A stretch of DNA of 64,000 nucleotides from Nemopilema nomurai (taxonomy: Eukaryota > Cnidaria > Scyphozoa > Rhizostomeae > Rhizostomatidae), in NCBI GenBank assembly GCA_003864495.1, contig PEDN01001360.1, positions 1 to 64,000 of the forward strand. Direction: 5' to 3'. A program made the translations under genes and the position numbers. This document shows positions 39,653 to 58,800 of this stretch, in pieces. Below the pieces are notes generated by a model, which searched no databases, had not been told where the DNA came from, and saw only the letters and a list, made by a program, of their open reading frames with translations. Position 1 is the stretch's first letter, and each line of letters begins with the position of its first letter.

Positions 39653-42354
39653 GCTTATAGTTATAGCATTTGATGTTCATATGTCCTTCACATAGGCACA
39701 TTGTGCTTCATCTCTAGTTCAGAGTGCTCTTTTGTGGATAATTCTCGCCATATTTTCGTGGGCAAGTGGATGGGAAAGATGAAATGGATATGCATCCATC
39801 TTATAGTGAATGTATAAAACTCGCTAAAGAAAATTGAGAGGGCTGATAAATCATTCCATTTCATCCATATTTTAAGATGATCTTTGCAAGGATAACTTTT
39901 CTGTATTTGTGCCTCTCTGCCAAAAGTCTTGGAACAGTTGCTCTAGTTTACGCATCGTACAAGGTGCCAAATCCCCTCGCCCCGCAAAAGTGAACAGCCC
40001 TAAAAACATGAGTGATAAATTCTCATATACCTATACCCAGGGTTATTTACCTATGACATTCATCTAACGATGCAACATTGTTTGAGGGGGCAAGGGGGTT
40101 GCAATTATAAAAAAGACACGGGGTCACAAAATTACAAAAATTAAAATCTCACATTGCTCCAAATACTTTTGGCAGAGATTGTAAATCAATACCAAATTGC
40201 ATAAACTCAGTGTCTACTTACGTGGTCGGCTTCCTTTATCACTCATTGGTCTCTTGTCAACACTTCAGGCTGCAATCTCATTTCCCTCGCACAATTTGTA
40301 GCCTTGTTACTAAAGCACATGGGACAGATTTGAACCCCTATTAAAAGAACTCATTTGGGCTCTTATTAAAAGTAGTGGTTTGGGGCCCCTTTATTCTTTT
40401 GCAAATCAAGTTTACAATTGCCCGAAACTGCACATATGTTTACAGCGTTACATAATTTTTATACAAAATTAAGAAACACCGACAAGAAAACCGAAAAATT
40501 GGCTTTGTATTTGCTTCAGCACCTTCTTTCTTACACTACTATTCTGCCCATTTTCTCGCTCAAGATTCATAAACACTCTTTCAATCAGAAGACATGAAAC
40601 CAATCACACTAGTGGATGATTTGAAAGCATGTTTATATTGATAAACGTTAGCAAACTGTGTCATTAAGGAAATCAATCAGTACCTGTGATATTCTTTTAT
40701 ATTAGATGCAAAGTTCTATAACGGATATGGGTGTCAATTAGAAGGAAACCTTACATGTAGTTATATCAATATAATGTGACATTATTAACAAATCGAAACA
40801 AGTCTTATGCTCTCTTTAATGATATTGGGGAATTTTTAAGAAACATTTATTTTCCACAAAAAATTTCACAAAATTTCGCGGGGTCCTTATTGAGGCCTAA
40901 TTGTTTGGAGACCCTTCTTTTTGTGCTGGCGCACTTCGTGCGTTTCGCCATTGCATTTCGTCTCCAAAGGCCGTGCTTGGGTGATAGAAATCACATCAAA
41001 GCAATGCGACCTTTTGAAATTAAATTGCTTTTTTCAGGTGGCCACTCGAGAAGGCAATGGTTACCTGGCAACTGGCTTGAATCATGAAAGATTTGTAGGC
41101 GGTCCTCAATTCTCTTTTAAGGAAAGCGATCAAATATTAGGAAAGGGATCGTCCAAAATCTTAACCAAATAAACTTTGCGAGTTAAAGGATTTCTTTTTG
41201 ATACCTTTTGATAGAAGAATTTCCTTTTTAAAAATGAAGGCTATTCAAAAACAACTCTCAAGTTCCCATGCGGTGATAGATCGTTCTGCATGCACGAATT
41301 TCTCAATAACTCTCAAGTTCCCAATTGTAAGGGGTTCTAATAAGTAAGGGGTTGGCATCTTTTTAAAAAAACTAAATGGGGGGGGGGGGGAGAGGGGTCA
41401 AATTAGGGTTTATAATATATATATAATCACACATTCCGTTGTATTTACAACATTGTGTACATCAAATAGTGAAAAAAAGTTAGTTTCTCAGGCTTCGTTT
41501 GACTGTTCTTCGCCACAACACTCGATCCTGCACCGCTCTTTCAGCTTCAATCCATCCATCTAACTAACTGCATATCTTGAAAGTGGAAAAGCTATAACTA
41601 CGCCATAGACTGGGCTCAGTTTTTTTTGAAAAAGTAAAACCCTCGATTGAAGGTGAATGTGGAAAACAGGGTGAACATATAGGTGATTAACTTTTCGTAA
41701 GCAGCACAAACGCAGGGCTTCTTCGATACCTGTCCAAAGTGACAGAAAACATAAGTCTTCTTATTTTAAACACATATAACCAATTGATGCAGAGTCTCAA
41801 ACTTATGAAAACCATATACAATAAAGATATTTTCCCTATTTCGAGCCAGTGCCTAAAAAAGAAAGGATTCAAGTTACGAAGAAACTAGGACAATCAGAGT
41901 CGTATTTAAGATTGCATAACTCTAAACAGAACATTTGATGAATATAACATTTTACAACTAAAAGTGCTTCTTTATGGCATACACGAGAACGACGAATCAC
42001 ATGAACATATCTAATTTAATCAGCAATTACTGATACAGCTTATAGATAACTGGACGCTGTGTTCCACACAATTATCGTTATCAGACAATGCGATTGTGAG
42101 ATTTCTCCAAGTCTTATTTGAAATATAGTTTGACATATGCCCTATCTACACCTTAAAAAACAGAACACCGGTTTAGAAGTTGATCCACTTCATTAGCAAC
42201 ATGGCACAAAAATAGCGAGTGAACTTACTACTAAAGAAAGGCCACGAAATGTAGCGTTACAACATTAATTATAAGCGCAGATTTAGTTTTGCAGACGTTT
42301 TTAAAATAAATATCGTGAATATAAAGTACAACGAAGTCGACTCCTGGTTCGATA
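39653..42354. other. Spacer upstream of PI4KA, no gene recognised
   Basis: AT-rich DNA with a 12-base G run near 41380 and a short TA repeat near 41410. Open frames at 40776-41172 show no family resemblance. Confidence 0.6.
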
Positions 42355-42720
42355 TACACGCTTTTTTTAATAAGGAGCCTACCACAAGGCCTAGTTCCAA
42401 AAGTTCTTTATTTGTAGACCTCAAGTTCATAGTTTCTTAATTTTCACTGCACATCAATAATCCTTAACACTTAATAGAGAGAGGGGCGAGATAGAATATG
42501 CGGAAACTACTCAATAAAGCACTTGACACACGAATAGCAAACAATTTATGCGAGCATTGGCTGAAAATGAATGGAACGGGCTTTTTAGCTCCTGATGCTT
42601 GCAGTTATAAAAAGTTTTCAAATCGAAAAGTTTTTCACCTTAGGGATTTCATTTTTACTAGTATAAGTTCTTTATATATTTCGGCCTTCTACATGTAGGT
42701 TCCTTATAAAAAAGCGTGTA
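42355..42720 (-). mobile_element. TA-flanked MITE, copy 2 (reverse orientation)
   Basis: About 366 bp with the same ends as copy 1: CACGCTTTTTTTAATAAGGA on the left and a right end ending AAAAAAGCGTG, then TA. Internal blocks such as AAGGCCGAAATAT, read on the opposite strand, and the segment around 42430-42620 match copy 1 with scattered changes. It lies between PI4KA and vasa. Confidence 0.88.
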
Positions 42721-43595
42721 TTTGGCATTGAGCCAGACAAGCAATAAAATAAGTAAGATATACTGAGCATTGAATTTATGCACAAAATGTCATCGCCAAT
42801 CTACTGAAGCACTTGCACCTATTTATCCTGATGGCGTTTATTTACCTCCTTCCACCTAAAGGGTCGCTCTAAACATCTTGGATCACAAAACTGGGCTTAA
42901 AAACATTCCACGGAGATAGGATCAGCAACTCTTCTGATCAGCTTCAGCGTCACACATGATATCGCATCAAAGAATCTAATTGCCTTTGGGTCAATATAAT
43001 TCCTTGTTACCAGAGACAGCACGACGTAAAAAACTTTAGATCTACATGAGGAGGAATTGGGGGAACACCTCAAAGTTTTTAGATGTCACTATGGTGTTGA
43101 ATTACAATCCAGTTAAATAAAGGAAATGATTCAATTCGATACCCGATTGCCATGGACAACATGTAGTATACAACAACATGAATTATGTGCATACCACGCT
43201 CGCTCCCAATACTTAGGCTTCCTTGCAGCAATTACAAAAAGCCGTATAGCTTCAGAACTAATGAAACTAGTTAGTAATTTGTGTATAAAACTCTTGCATC
43301 AGAATCGTGTATGAAGGACAGTGCAGTGCAGGCGCAAATCAGTGATTCAGTGCACGCAGCTCCTCCTTAAACAACTCGAACTATAACCCTGAACTCTGAC
43401 ACATTTACATAATCATAAAAAACAAAACATTCATGCAGCAGAATTGACGTCATCTGTACGCCAACCAATTGCGAGTTACCAGGTTGTTAGCACGGAAATC
43501 CGACAGTGGTCCATATATGGGTTGCCCCTTTCCATTAGACCGATGTAAGTGTTATTTTGCAACGTGAACTGGATCCAAAAAGAGGCAGCCTCATT

Positions 43596-49440
<5,845 letters not shown>

Positions 49441-50942
49441 GATTGAAAGTAAGGATCGTCTTTATTATTGCTTATACTCTGTTGTTGAATTTGCAGTCCG
49501 CAATTAAACTTTGGCAACAACTTTTCCCTATGCTGTCAGCATGGGACTTGGCCAGGTTAAGGAAAGAAATTTTTGGACCTCGTGGAAATAATCTAACTCA
49601 AATTGCGCATGCTCTTTCTGAGTTGAAGACCAGCAATCAACATGGGGTCTGGTGTCAAGGTATCTGCCCGAATTGCGCAATAACCTTGGAGGGCCCTTGT
49701 CAAATTCCCATGCCCTCTGCATGAAACAGCGATTTCAATTGATTCAGGCACAAAATTAAATTCTAGCCGGCAAAGTCAGCTGACTTTTCTCTTTGGTATT
49801 TTGAAATTTTTGAAAGCTATTAATCAAAGGTTATTTTGATGTTAGTTTATTCCCCTTCCCTTGCAGTTTCCTTTTCCACCAGTTCAGCTACCTTTTCCTC
49901 TACATCATTGCAATGGCACAGAACAAGGCCAGTCCTGGACAATTCTGTCTGTATAAACAGTAGTACAGTTGAACTGTATGGAAACTAAGGAACTATTCAA
50001 GACTGAGAGAGCGTATTCCACAAAGTACGTGCATGTTTAATATATTCAGGATTTTGCGATACCGACTGACGAGTCAAGAAGAAAAATATGCACACCAACT
50101 TTAATAGCAATTCGTAAATGACGAATAAGGACTCCGAAATCATTGCAAGAGACTCAAAACTGCGAAGTGATTTTCCCTGATGTTTAGTAGCTATCAATTT
50201 TACGAAGCAAAAGTTAATTAGCAACCATTAAGTAACTGCAAAAGAAGTTTAGTAATGGAGTACGACATTGGATGGCACCGATTCTCTTTCTATTACTTTG
50301 CTTCACAATGATAAACTTGCAGAGTCTGTAAGCAGTTGCCAAATAGAGGTACAAAAACCATTTGTAGTGGTCTATACAGGCCCAGCCTATAATTCGATAA
50401 GCTCCGTGTTTAAAGCCTGCAGGGGCCCATGATAATTCTCTTTCCCACCCACTACTAATTAGATTTTCACACATTTCAGCACAAACATAAGAGGGAGTCC
50501 CCAGGGTATTACATTACGACACCTCCATGAATTGTTTTCATCCCTTATTTATCCTTATCTCTTCCGCCCTATTTATTCATTTCACAAGCCTTGTTTCCTG
50601 TGCCTTCCCTTTGTTTCACTCTTGCGCAGTACGCTAATTATAGCAATACAAATTTATATATAACAAATTTCTGTGTTGTTGCCACGCCTCTCAAAGCGTC
50701 TCTTTCTGACACTCATTGGCCTCGTGTTCTTTGCACGCAAAACAAGAACCGCTCAAGTCGGGGAAAGACAGACGGAAAGGCGTGTTGATGAATTTTCAAT
50801 CCTCGACAAAAGTTATTTGTTAGTTTGAAATAAACAAAATATAAGTAGAATAATGTTTTTGGGCAAGAGCCTATGCACATAAGAATACATCAAAGAGTTT
50901 CATCATCAGAATACATTCTTCTAATTCGTTGTACAATGTGCC
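49441..50942. other. Spacer upstream of vasa, no gene recognised
   Basis: Sequence between the vasa start and the LTR element. Presumably contains the vasa promoter, but no specific site could be named. Small open frames (49443-49724, 50214-50474) look random. Confidence 0.55.
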
Positions 50943-51282
50943 TGTAACGTGTTAGGGTTTTGTTAATTAGCTGTGTTGCGTGCAGTGTCTGTGATTGATC
51001 TTAATCTTGTTAACAAGTATGTATTGTCTTATGTCAATGTGTCGTTTCCGTTATTGTGATCACGTTTATTGTTGTAGAGTGACGTATTACTGTTGATTGT
51101 CATCTCCAATTATACTCAGTGTTATATTCAGTGTATTTCGTGACCATTAGGTCAGTCTTGTTTGAAACAGATTGGATATACATTGATCTATTGACTACGC
51201 TGTTATCTTACTTGGCTTAGGCCTTCGGGCCTAAGCATGCCATCTTCCTTCCACGCTAGCAAAGAACCACAGAATCGTTACA
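50943..51282. repeat. 5' LTR of the compact element
   Basis: 340 bp with 7-bp inverted ends (TGTAACG / CGTTACA). It contains a perfect 9-bp hairpin at 51215-51236, GCTTAGGCC, loop TTCG, GGCCTAAGC. No difference from the 3' copy was seen. Confidence 0.93.
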
Positions 51283-51855
51283 ATTGGTGACAGAGTGGAT
51301 AGCGTGGAAAAAAGATGAATTGGTTCAATTAATTCGAATGGAGTGGACTTTCCGGGTGAAGTTGATTTTCTTTGATTGTTTATTCACCACAACGTGCTTT
51401 GGAGAACGTTTCATGAAGAAATTGGTCGTTGGTACCCTGACAATTTTTCAGAGGAACTTTTATTAAATTTGATGTTTTGAAGGCCTCACGTCACAGGACA
51501 TTTTCAAGCTTTTACACGTGTCACACCACCGCCGAGTCGGACATGGCTCATACGTCTTTGAAAGCTCCGTTAGCCACCGTATATAAGAAGTTTTGGAGTG
51601 CTTGGCGAACTAGAGGCCAGCTGCGAGGACGAGAGTGTCCTGGAAATTGGATATCGAGTTTTTTTTACCGAAGATTATCGTGGAGAAGTCGGAAACCATC
51701 GGGTGTTGCTGTAGGCACTACCTTCACCTGCCGATTTTCGCCTCCGGGCCTCCATGAACTTTGGATAGGACGATTAATAGTTATGTTTATTTTTGTAATG
51801 GCTACTCGGACACTCAATTTGATATTGTGAGTTGGTTCTTTAACGGAGGGGAGAG

Positions 51856-52195
51856 TGTAACGTGTTAGGGTTTTGTTAATTAGCTGTGTTGCGTGCAGTG
51901 TCTGTGATTGATCTTAATCTTGTTAACAAGTATGTATTGTCTTATGTCAATGTGTCGTTTCCGTTATTGTGATCACGTTTATTGTTGTAGAGTGACGTAT
52001 TACTGTTGATTGTCATCTCCAATTATACTCAGTGTTATATTCAGTGTATTTCGTGACCATTAGGTCAGTCTTGTTTGAAACAGATTGGATATACATTGAT
52101 CTATTGACTACGCTGTTATCTTACTTGGCTTAGGCCTTCGGGCCTAAGCATGCCATCTTCCTTCCACGCTAGCAAAGAACCACAGAATCGTTACA
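51856..52195. repeat. 3' LTR of the compact element
   Basis: Same length and sequence as the 5' LTR, preceded directly by the purine tract. The hairpin recurs at 52128-52149. Identity between the LTRs implies recent insertion or gene conversion. Confidence 0.93.
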
Positions 52196-52897
52196 TGCCT
52201 ATCTTCAAAACAAAGTTTGCTTTGGGGCTCACGCTAAGAGCCCTTTAAAGCATGACAACAAACGACCATAGTCATTGCTATCAAGTATGAAACGACGAGG
52301 ATTTGTAGAGGCTTCAAGCCAAATATCGTGAGAACGCTAATTTTAAGCTTCCCCTCTAGCTCATGTGCTTTTTTCATGCGCTAGTCACGTTTGTTTGTTT
52401 AAAAAGAAAATATGTAGATAGTTCTTCACTTTCCTGTTGCGTGGTATTTAGATTAGCCTTGTGTTGCTGCGAGTAACTTTATGCATGAGTCACTCAATCC
52501 TGCGTCATTAACCAGCATGATGAGATCACAATGGTAGAATGTGTGACAACCTTTCCACTTTCCTCACCTTCGACGGTGATTTAGGCCTCTCCAATGCTGC
52601 ATACTTATTCTAATTTTTGACTGGAATCAATAACTAAGAAAGTACTCTACTTCAGAATAGAATTAGAGACTTTACTTTAGCTTTGTTATGTCGACTTCCA
52701 ATTAGACAACTGGAAAGTCAAAGACTTTTGTGTGTTCTTTTCCATTCCAAGTAAAATAAGATTGGGTAATAAAATCACTGCTTTATGAACAAGATCTGTT
52801 ATTGCAGTTTATGTACAAACACTCCACAGAGTATTTTTCATCATACGATGTCTGGTCTGTGTATACCCCGTCCTTTCAATGGCATATTCGAGGTTTC

Positions 52898-55800
52898 CTA
52901 CTTCCGTGACTTTTTCCAGGGGGTCGCTTCTAGGAACGTTGTTGCCGTTCGTCGCTTCCTCTGCAAATTAATAATAGATAAAGGTTATCAAAAGGATACT
53001 CAAACATGTTGGAAGAAACAAGGAAGGTATTTGACAGAATGAGAAATTTAAATGGAAGTAACAATGAAAGGAACTATGCATAGATTAAAAATAAAAAATA
53101 AATATAAAACATCTTATCTACCAGATTTCCTGCAGCAACCACGTCAATGAGAAGAGACGAATTACCATCCTGCAATTTATTGAAGATAAGAAATAAGATT
53201 CATCAAAGCACATTGCAATCAAGAGGTGATATAGATGTACGTAGGGAGCCTAAAATACGCCCCAGTACAGCTGATGAACATAGCATTTTCTGCAAAATGC
53301 ACAGCCGATTGAGGCAAGAAGCAAGGAGGAAGGATACGATGATCGTATTCAATACAACGCTGAATATGATCTGGGCTTTAAGAAAGGGAATTATTGACTT
53401 TTCAAAATGATAATCATAGCCATCTAACGAAGAGCCGTAAGCTTCAATTGCAAGATCCAAGGATGAAGCTAAACAATTGAAGGAAAGGTTGAGCTTCATA
53501 TATTCTTTAACAAGCCAATTAGAGCTATAAGCTGAAATAGAAGAACATCAAAAGGACTAACCTGGACTTCAGTTTGACTGTTTGAGCTCAAGGAGAATCC
53601 TAAAAAACGAATTCCACGAACGTACATTTAAGATTATAGCTTATAGCAAGAGTAACATGATTATTGGCATGGCCATGAACAAACAAACAACAACAAAAGT
53701 TAATTTAAATCTCAGCCAAAAAAATACCACGTGTGAAGATGTGGCTAAAGGGAGGCTTGTCTTGCTGTAGAGAATTTATGCTTGTTAGATAGCATCTTAC
53801 CAATAAGTGAGGTTATGTCTCTGTTTGGAGCCAGGAGCTCAAACTTGTGTCTAAAATAAAAGCATGCATTTCATAAACAACATTTCAGCACTGCGTTGGC
53901 GAAACGAGAGCAAGATATAGAACAATAGATATACTCGTCAGAACAACATATATGCTTGAATAAAATGTTCAATAAATGTTCGGTTCATGGGTCAAAGGTA
54001 GAGGTCACAGGTCAAGATGCAATTCGGATAAACTCTGCCTATTAAAAGTTAAAACAATCAGCAAAGTTCTAATTAACGAAGAAGAAATTATTTAGCATCA
54101 GATCCAATGAAGTGTATAAAAGAAAGCACAGTCGTGATTTAAACAGCTGTCACAAGTAGCACAGTCAATCAGATAAAAATGACAGCATCCTTTTACTTAC
54201 TTCAAAGTTTGCAATTCGAATTCACAGTTTCCTAGTGCCTGCTTCAGCTCATAAAGAAGGAGCAGATCATTCCTGAAAAATTCAGTAGAAAGACTCAAGT
54301 AAGTTACTCATTGGGCAAAAGAATGTATTAAATACACAACATGCAATTTGATGCTTTGATTTACTTGCAGAGAAGGTTTAGGTGCACTATAGGTGGGCAT
54401 ATAAATCTCATAGCACGAGACAGAAATCTTCCTTCCATTCGTTTAGGTGCAGAAGAAAATCGACAGGTCATAGAAGAACCTAACTGATCTTAACATGAAC
54501 AAATGTGGCACAAAGAAATTTTTTACACCATAGGAAACTATTTGCACCATGGAGCATACCTCAATTCGTTAAACTCCAGCACGATTTTTTCGGTTGGCAT
54601 CGGATTGAGCTCTAAGATGGAATGTACGATGTGCTTAGCTTACATGAAAATTCATTTATCCAAAGAATGATGGTGTGATGAAGAGGATTAAGACATGGTT
54701 CGAATAATCATATATTATCTTCAGCGCTGCAATGGGTCTTTAAATAGATTTGCAAAAAGCACGTTGTGCGTAGGGTTTTCAGTATAGTAACAACGGTAAT
54801 TCTGAAGTTTCACTTGGAACTGACCATTTAAGGATTGGCAGGCTGTCAGATAAAATTGGTTTGTATCGTAAGGACAAAAATAGCTTACTTAAAAAATAAA
54901 ACTCTAAAAAAGAATAGAGTTTGGCTTTTAAAGCACAGAGTGTGGCTATTGCAAAATCATTTTGGTAGTCAATTGAAAATTTTCCAAAAGTTTGTTCAAG
55001 TAAAATCACAGAATGGGTGAAAGTAGTGTTTGGCCCTAATGACATTCGAACATCGACATTCGTGATCATTTTAGATAAACGTCATAGTAGTCTCTTGAGC
55101 CAAACAGGTTGCATCAAATACATATCCTCAAGAAAATACGTCATACAATCTACACCCTGCAATTCAAATCAATGTAAAGATTACTGCAAAACAAGGTGTA
55201 AGCTGTTTAAGCCAGACGCCTTACCCACTCCAAGACCGTCCAACAATTGTTCGACCGCCTTTGCTTTCTTAGTTCCGACAGACTGTGGCATTTTGAGCTA
55301 AAAAAATTGAAATTGTTTAAAGCATTTGTGTTGTTTAAATGATGAAGCCTAGGGATTGAAATACAAAACGACAATGAGAAACAGTTAGGCTAGCAAGAAC
55401 CCAGAACATATAGAATCTACCAATGGAAGGGTCAGTGACAAACATAGCCCCGTGTCCCTCTGTTTGTGACAAAACCTGATAACTGATATGCACCGGTTGT
55501 TATTGAAGACCAAGTTGGATACCTTAGAGCTTCGAACATATGTCCCGGCACCTTTCGTCTCGGGGAACCTGATTCCTGTTAGTTGCTCTACCGCTTTGTG
55601 CTTCACTTCCAAAACCTGCTGATCGGATTTGCGCTTCTGTTTCTTCTTTCCCTGTTTCTTGTCCTTCCTACACAGTGGTATTAAAGTTTAGAATTATCTA
55701 ATGAGAATATAATACAATGAGAATAACAAGAGTGCCTTGAGTTGTCCAAATAGGGTTGCATCAGCCAGTGTAAATCATCGCTTGGGCTAACATAATTGAG

Positions 55801-58800
55801 AGGTAAAGTGTAAATAAAAAGAGCTATACAGAAGTCTGCTTTAAATAAAACAGATGAAGGATTATGTTTAAGTAGAATGTTAGCTTACCTTGGCTTCGAT
55901 CTTGGATGGCTGCAACCAAAAATTATAGGTTAAATTTTTTTTGGATTTTTTAATAAACTTATGTCTCTTCAAAGTATGGTAACAATTGAAAAATATTGGT
56001 CAGACATTTTCTAATTAACTCTAAAGCTACTGAATACTCTTGTCACACCATGAATAAACAGATTCTTGTAAGATAATATGTGAGGACACTTGTGTCATTT
56101 AAGCTAGACGCCCATTCAAGAAATGTGGCTGGGAAGAAATAGGCTTGACAGAGTAGCAACAAAACCATGCACAACCTGCTTGAAAAAACTTTGTGTTCAG
56201 ACAACTGTGGCTTCTTCTCTGCAGCTGTAATCAACTTGTTCAACTCCAATTGCTTTTTCTCTCGTTCCTTCTTTCTTGATTCTATTTTCTTCAGCTCCAA
56301 AACAAGCATGTCTTCTTCTTCTACCTAATGGGACATCGAGATATTTAAGATGCTGGAGATAACCCCAAACAACACAGGTATCTTAAGTAAATCTACTGCA
56401 TAGTTTAAACCGAAAATCTTTGTCTCCTTAGTATAATGTATTTACTTGGCAAAAAAAAGTTTCTTCAATTTAAATAAGTCTCTTGAAAACAGCACAGCTT
56501 TTTAGTCAAAGCCGATTACTTAAAAACTCTCATTATCAAAAATAAACTTAATGTTTAAATGTAATCAATGGTTCACTTGACATCTTTTCCCATGATGAAA
56601 TGTGCCACCATTGCAAACACAATATAACTACATTCATCGCATTGATTCATTGAGATAAACACAGTGCGATGGTTTTAAAGAAAACGATAACAGAGAATAA
56701 TGTGAATTGGACCGTGACAGAAATTTCGATCAAAGTTCCACAGTTCCACTTCAAAGTTCCACTGACAGAGTGACATTACGCCACCAGTGTGTTCTTCCAA
56801 TTGCAAGAATTCAAACGCAGTTAAGACCTTGCTTTGTGACGTATGGCATGCCTTGGAAGGTTGTGAAGAAAACAGGAAGCTGAACTATTTCTAGCACCCT
56901 TGAACACAGGTGAAAGATCTGGCTTGCAAGTAGAAATGGTGTGGCTAGATTTGACCAAGAACAAGCACCACCCGTCTAACCTGTTCAGAGGTTCTGTTAT
57001 ATAACTTCAGCAACTGCTCTTTGCGCTTTGTTTCATGTTCTGCATCGAAAACCGGGGGTTCGTTGTCGTGCTCCTTTCCGGGTTGGGCTTTTGCCTATGC
57101 AGAAAAGATAAATATTTAACGGAAAAGCATTTTTGGCAGCAGGGGCATGTTTGTTTGTCTATTATTAACATTTAGGGGGGGGGGGCACACTACCGAAACA
57201 GAGGGCAACTTCAGCTCAGAAATGGCGAAACAGTACTATAACATTCTATATGGGTGTAGCCCCTACTCTTTTCAGATGGTTAGAAACATCTTCGATCATA
57301 TCCTGCAATAAGGCAGACACATGGGAGCACAGTACGAGGTATTGGCAAATAACGGATTCATGATTGAATACCAAACCCTGTAGATAAACAGGATGATGTA
57401 GTAGTTATCTGTATTCATATTGATCTGAGAAGAAAGTTTGGAATCCCACTGACAGGAAAACAGGATCAGGAGGATATTCTACATAAATGGTTGCCGCTTG
57501 GAGATGCACCAACACTATTCGGTAGAAAAGGTCATGACATTGATATACAATTTACTTTACAAACTTGCTCAAATCGCAGTTAAACATTAACGCCATGTTA
57601 ATCGTGTAATTAACAACAAGCTAAAAAGATCTTGATTGACTTCTGCTTTATCATGTTGGCAATTCATTTCGAGCTTTGAAAGACAAAACAGGACATTTAT
57701 TCATAGCACGTACTTTGAAAAGTCTTCCAACCAGGTCATAGTATCGGCCTTTAATTTCTTCCAATGACCTTTTCTGCAAAAAAATTAACAGTTAGTAAAC
57801 ACTGTTTGAATATATAATGGATCAATAGCTGCTTTGCAATTCTGATCGTGATGCTAAACATAAAAAATGCAATATCGCGAAACTTAAAACAAAGAGCGAC
57901 ACTGCAAGTTTCAAAAGCAGGCATCAAAGACGTGATTCTTAAATTCCATAAATGCGGAAACTCCGAGTTTTTAATTTAAAGTGGTATGGAGGCCTGAGGC
58001 CTGAATCGCATAATAGCCTGAAATCCTCTATGCCAGTTTGGGTGTCTATAGTACACGAGTAGAGACAAAATAATTGGACCAAAGAAAGGAAGTATTAACA
58101 GTGGTACGAATCAAGGAAGGTGATGAGTTATGATATAGAATAAATTTACTACAAATTAAAATCCTTGAAAGCTATAGAAATCGAAAAACCAGATCTACAC
58201 AGGGTGCTCTTGAGAATCAAATAACATCTAAAGGTTCTAGAGATGATTATGCATAAAAGAAATAAACTAGGGTTTATTGGCATTGCACCAAAGAATTTCA
58301 TGCTTCAATTACAAACTGGAATCTAGGCTAGAGCCGTTATCAAGCTGGTTGAGAAGAAGCATGTGAAAATACAAACCTTGAAGGTCATCCTATCATAACG
58401 ATCATGTACTACTACAAATCGGAGGTCAAACATCCTAAAATGTACAAAAAATTGTAAAATTAAACACCATTCTTTCATCATGAAAATGTAATGAGAAATT
58501 ATGAAAAAGGGCAGGCTAAGACTTTTCCTTGGATTATTTTAGTCCAATTAACGGTTTGAAGATAATTTAAATTGCTATATGAGATAACCCTCCAGAGTGC
58601 CAAATATTTTCGTTAATAGTGATAATGACATTGAAGATGAGTCTCCTTGATTTATCAAATTTTGGTGTTCATGGAACACAATTGTGGAACTTTTTCTCTA
58701 TGTTTTGTCTGAAAAACCCTTTGTTTCCACGTTTATTTCTTAATTCGCTATTTCTTAAGCTCATTCGCTTATTCCTTATTTCTTAAACAAAGCCTATGAA

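Larger units (their letters stand above)
50943..52195. mobile_element. Compact non-autonomous LTR retrotransposon (TRIM-like)
   Basis: Two 340-bp direct repeats (50943-51282 and 51856-52195) that I read as identical start TGTAACG and end CGTTACA. The 573-bp interior begins at 51283 with TTGGTGACAGAGTGG, placed and shaped like a tRNA primer-binding site, and ends with a purine run GGAGGGGAGAG (51845-51855) like a polypurine tract. TGCC flanks both sides (50939-50942, 52196-52199), a 4-bp target duplication. The interior has no gag, protease, RT or integrase motif, so the element needs proteins from elsewhere. It lies between vasa and DMAP1. Confidence 0.93.

Noticed and set aside
51477..51830. 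gag-like protein in the LTR element
   Set aside because: No zinc knuckle, capsid or protease feature; most likely a chance frame.
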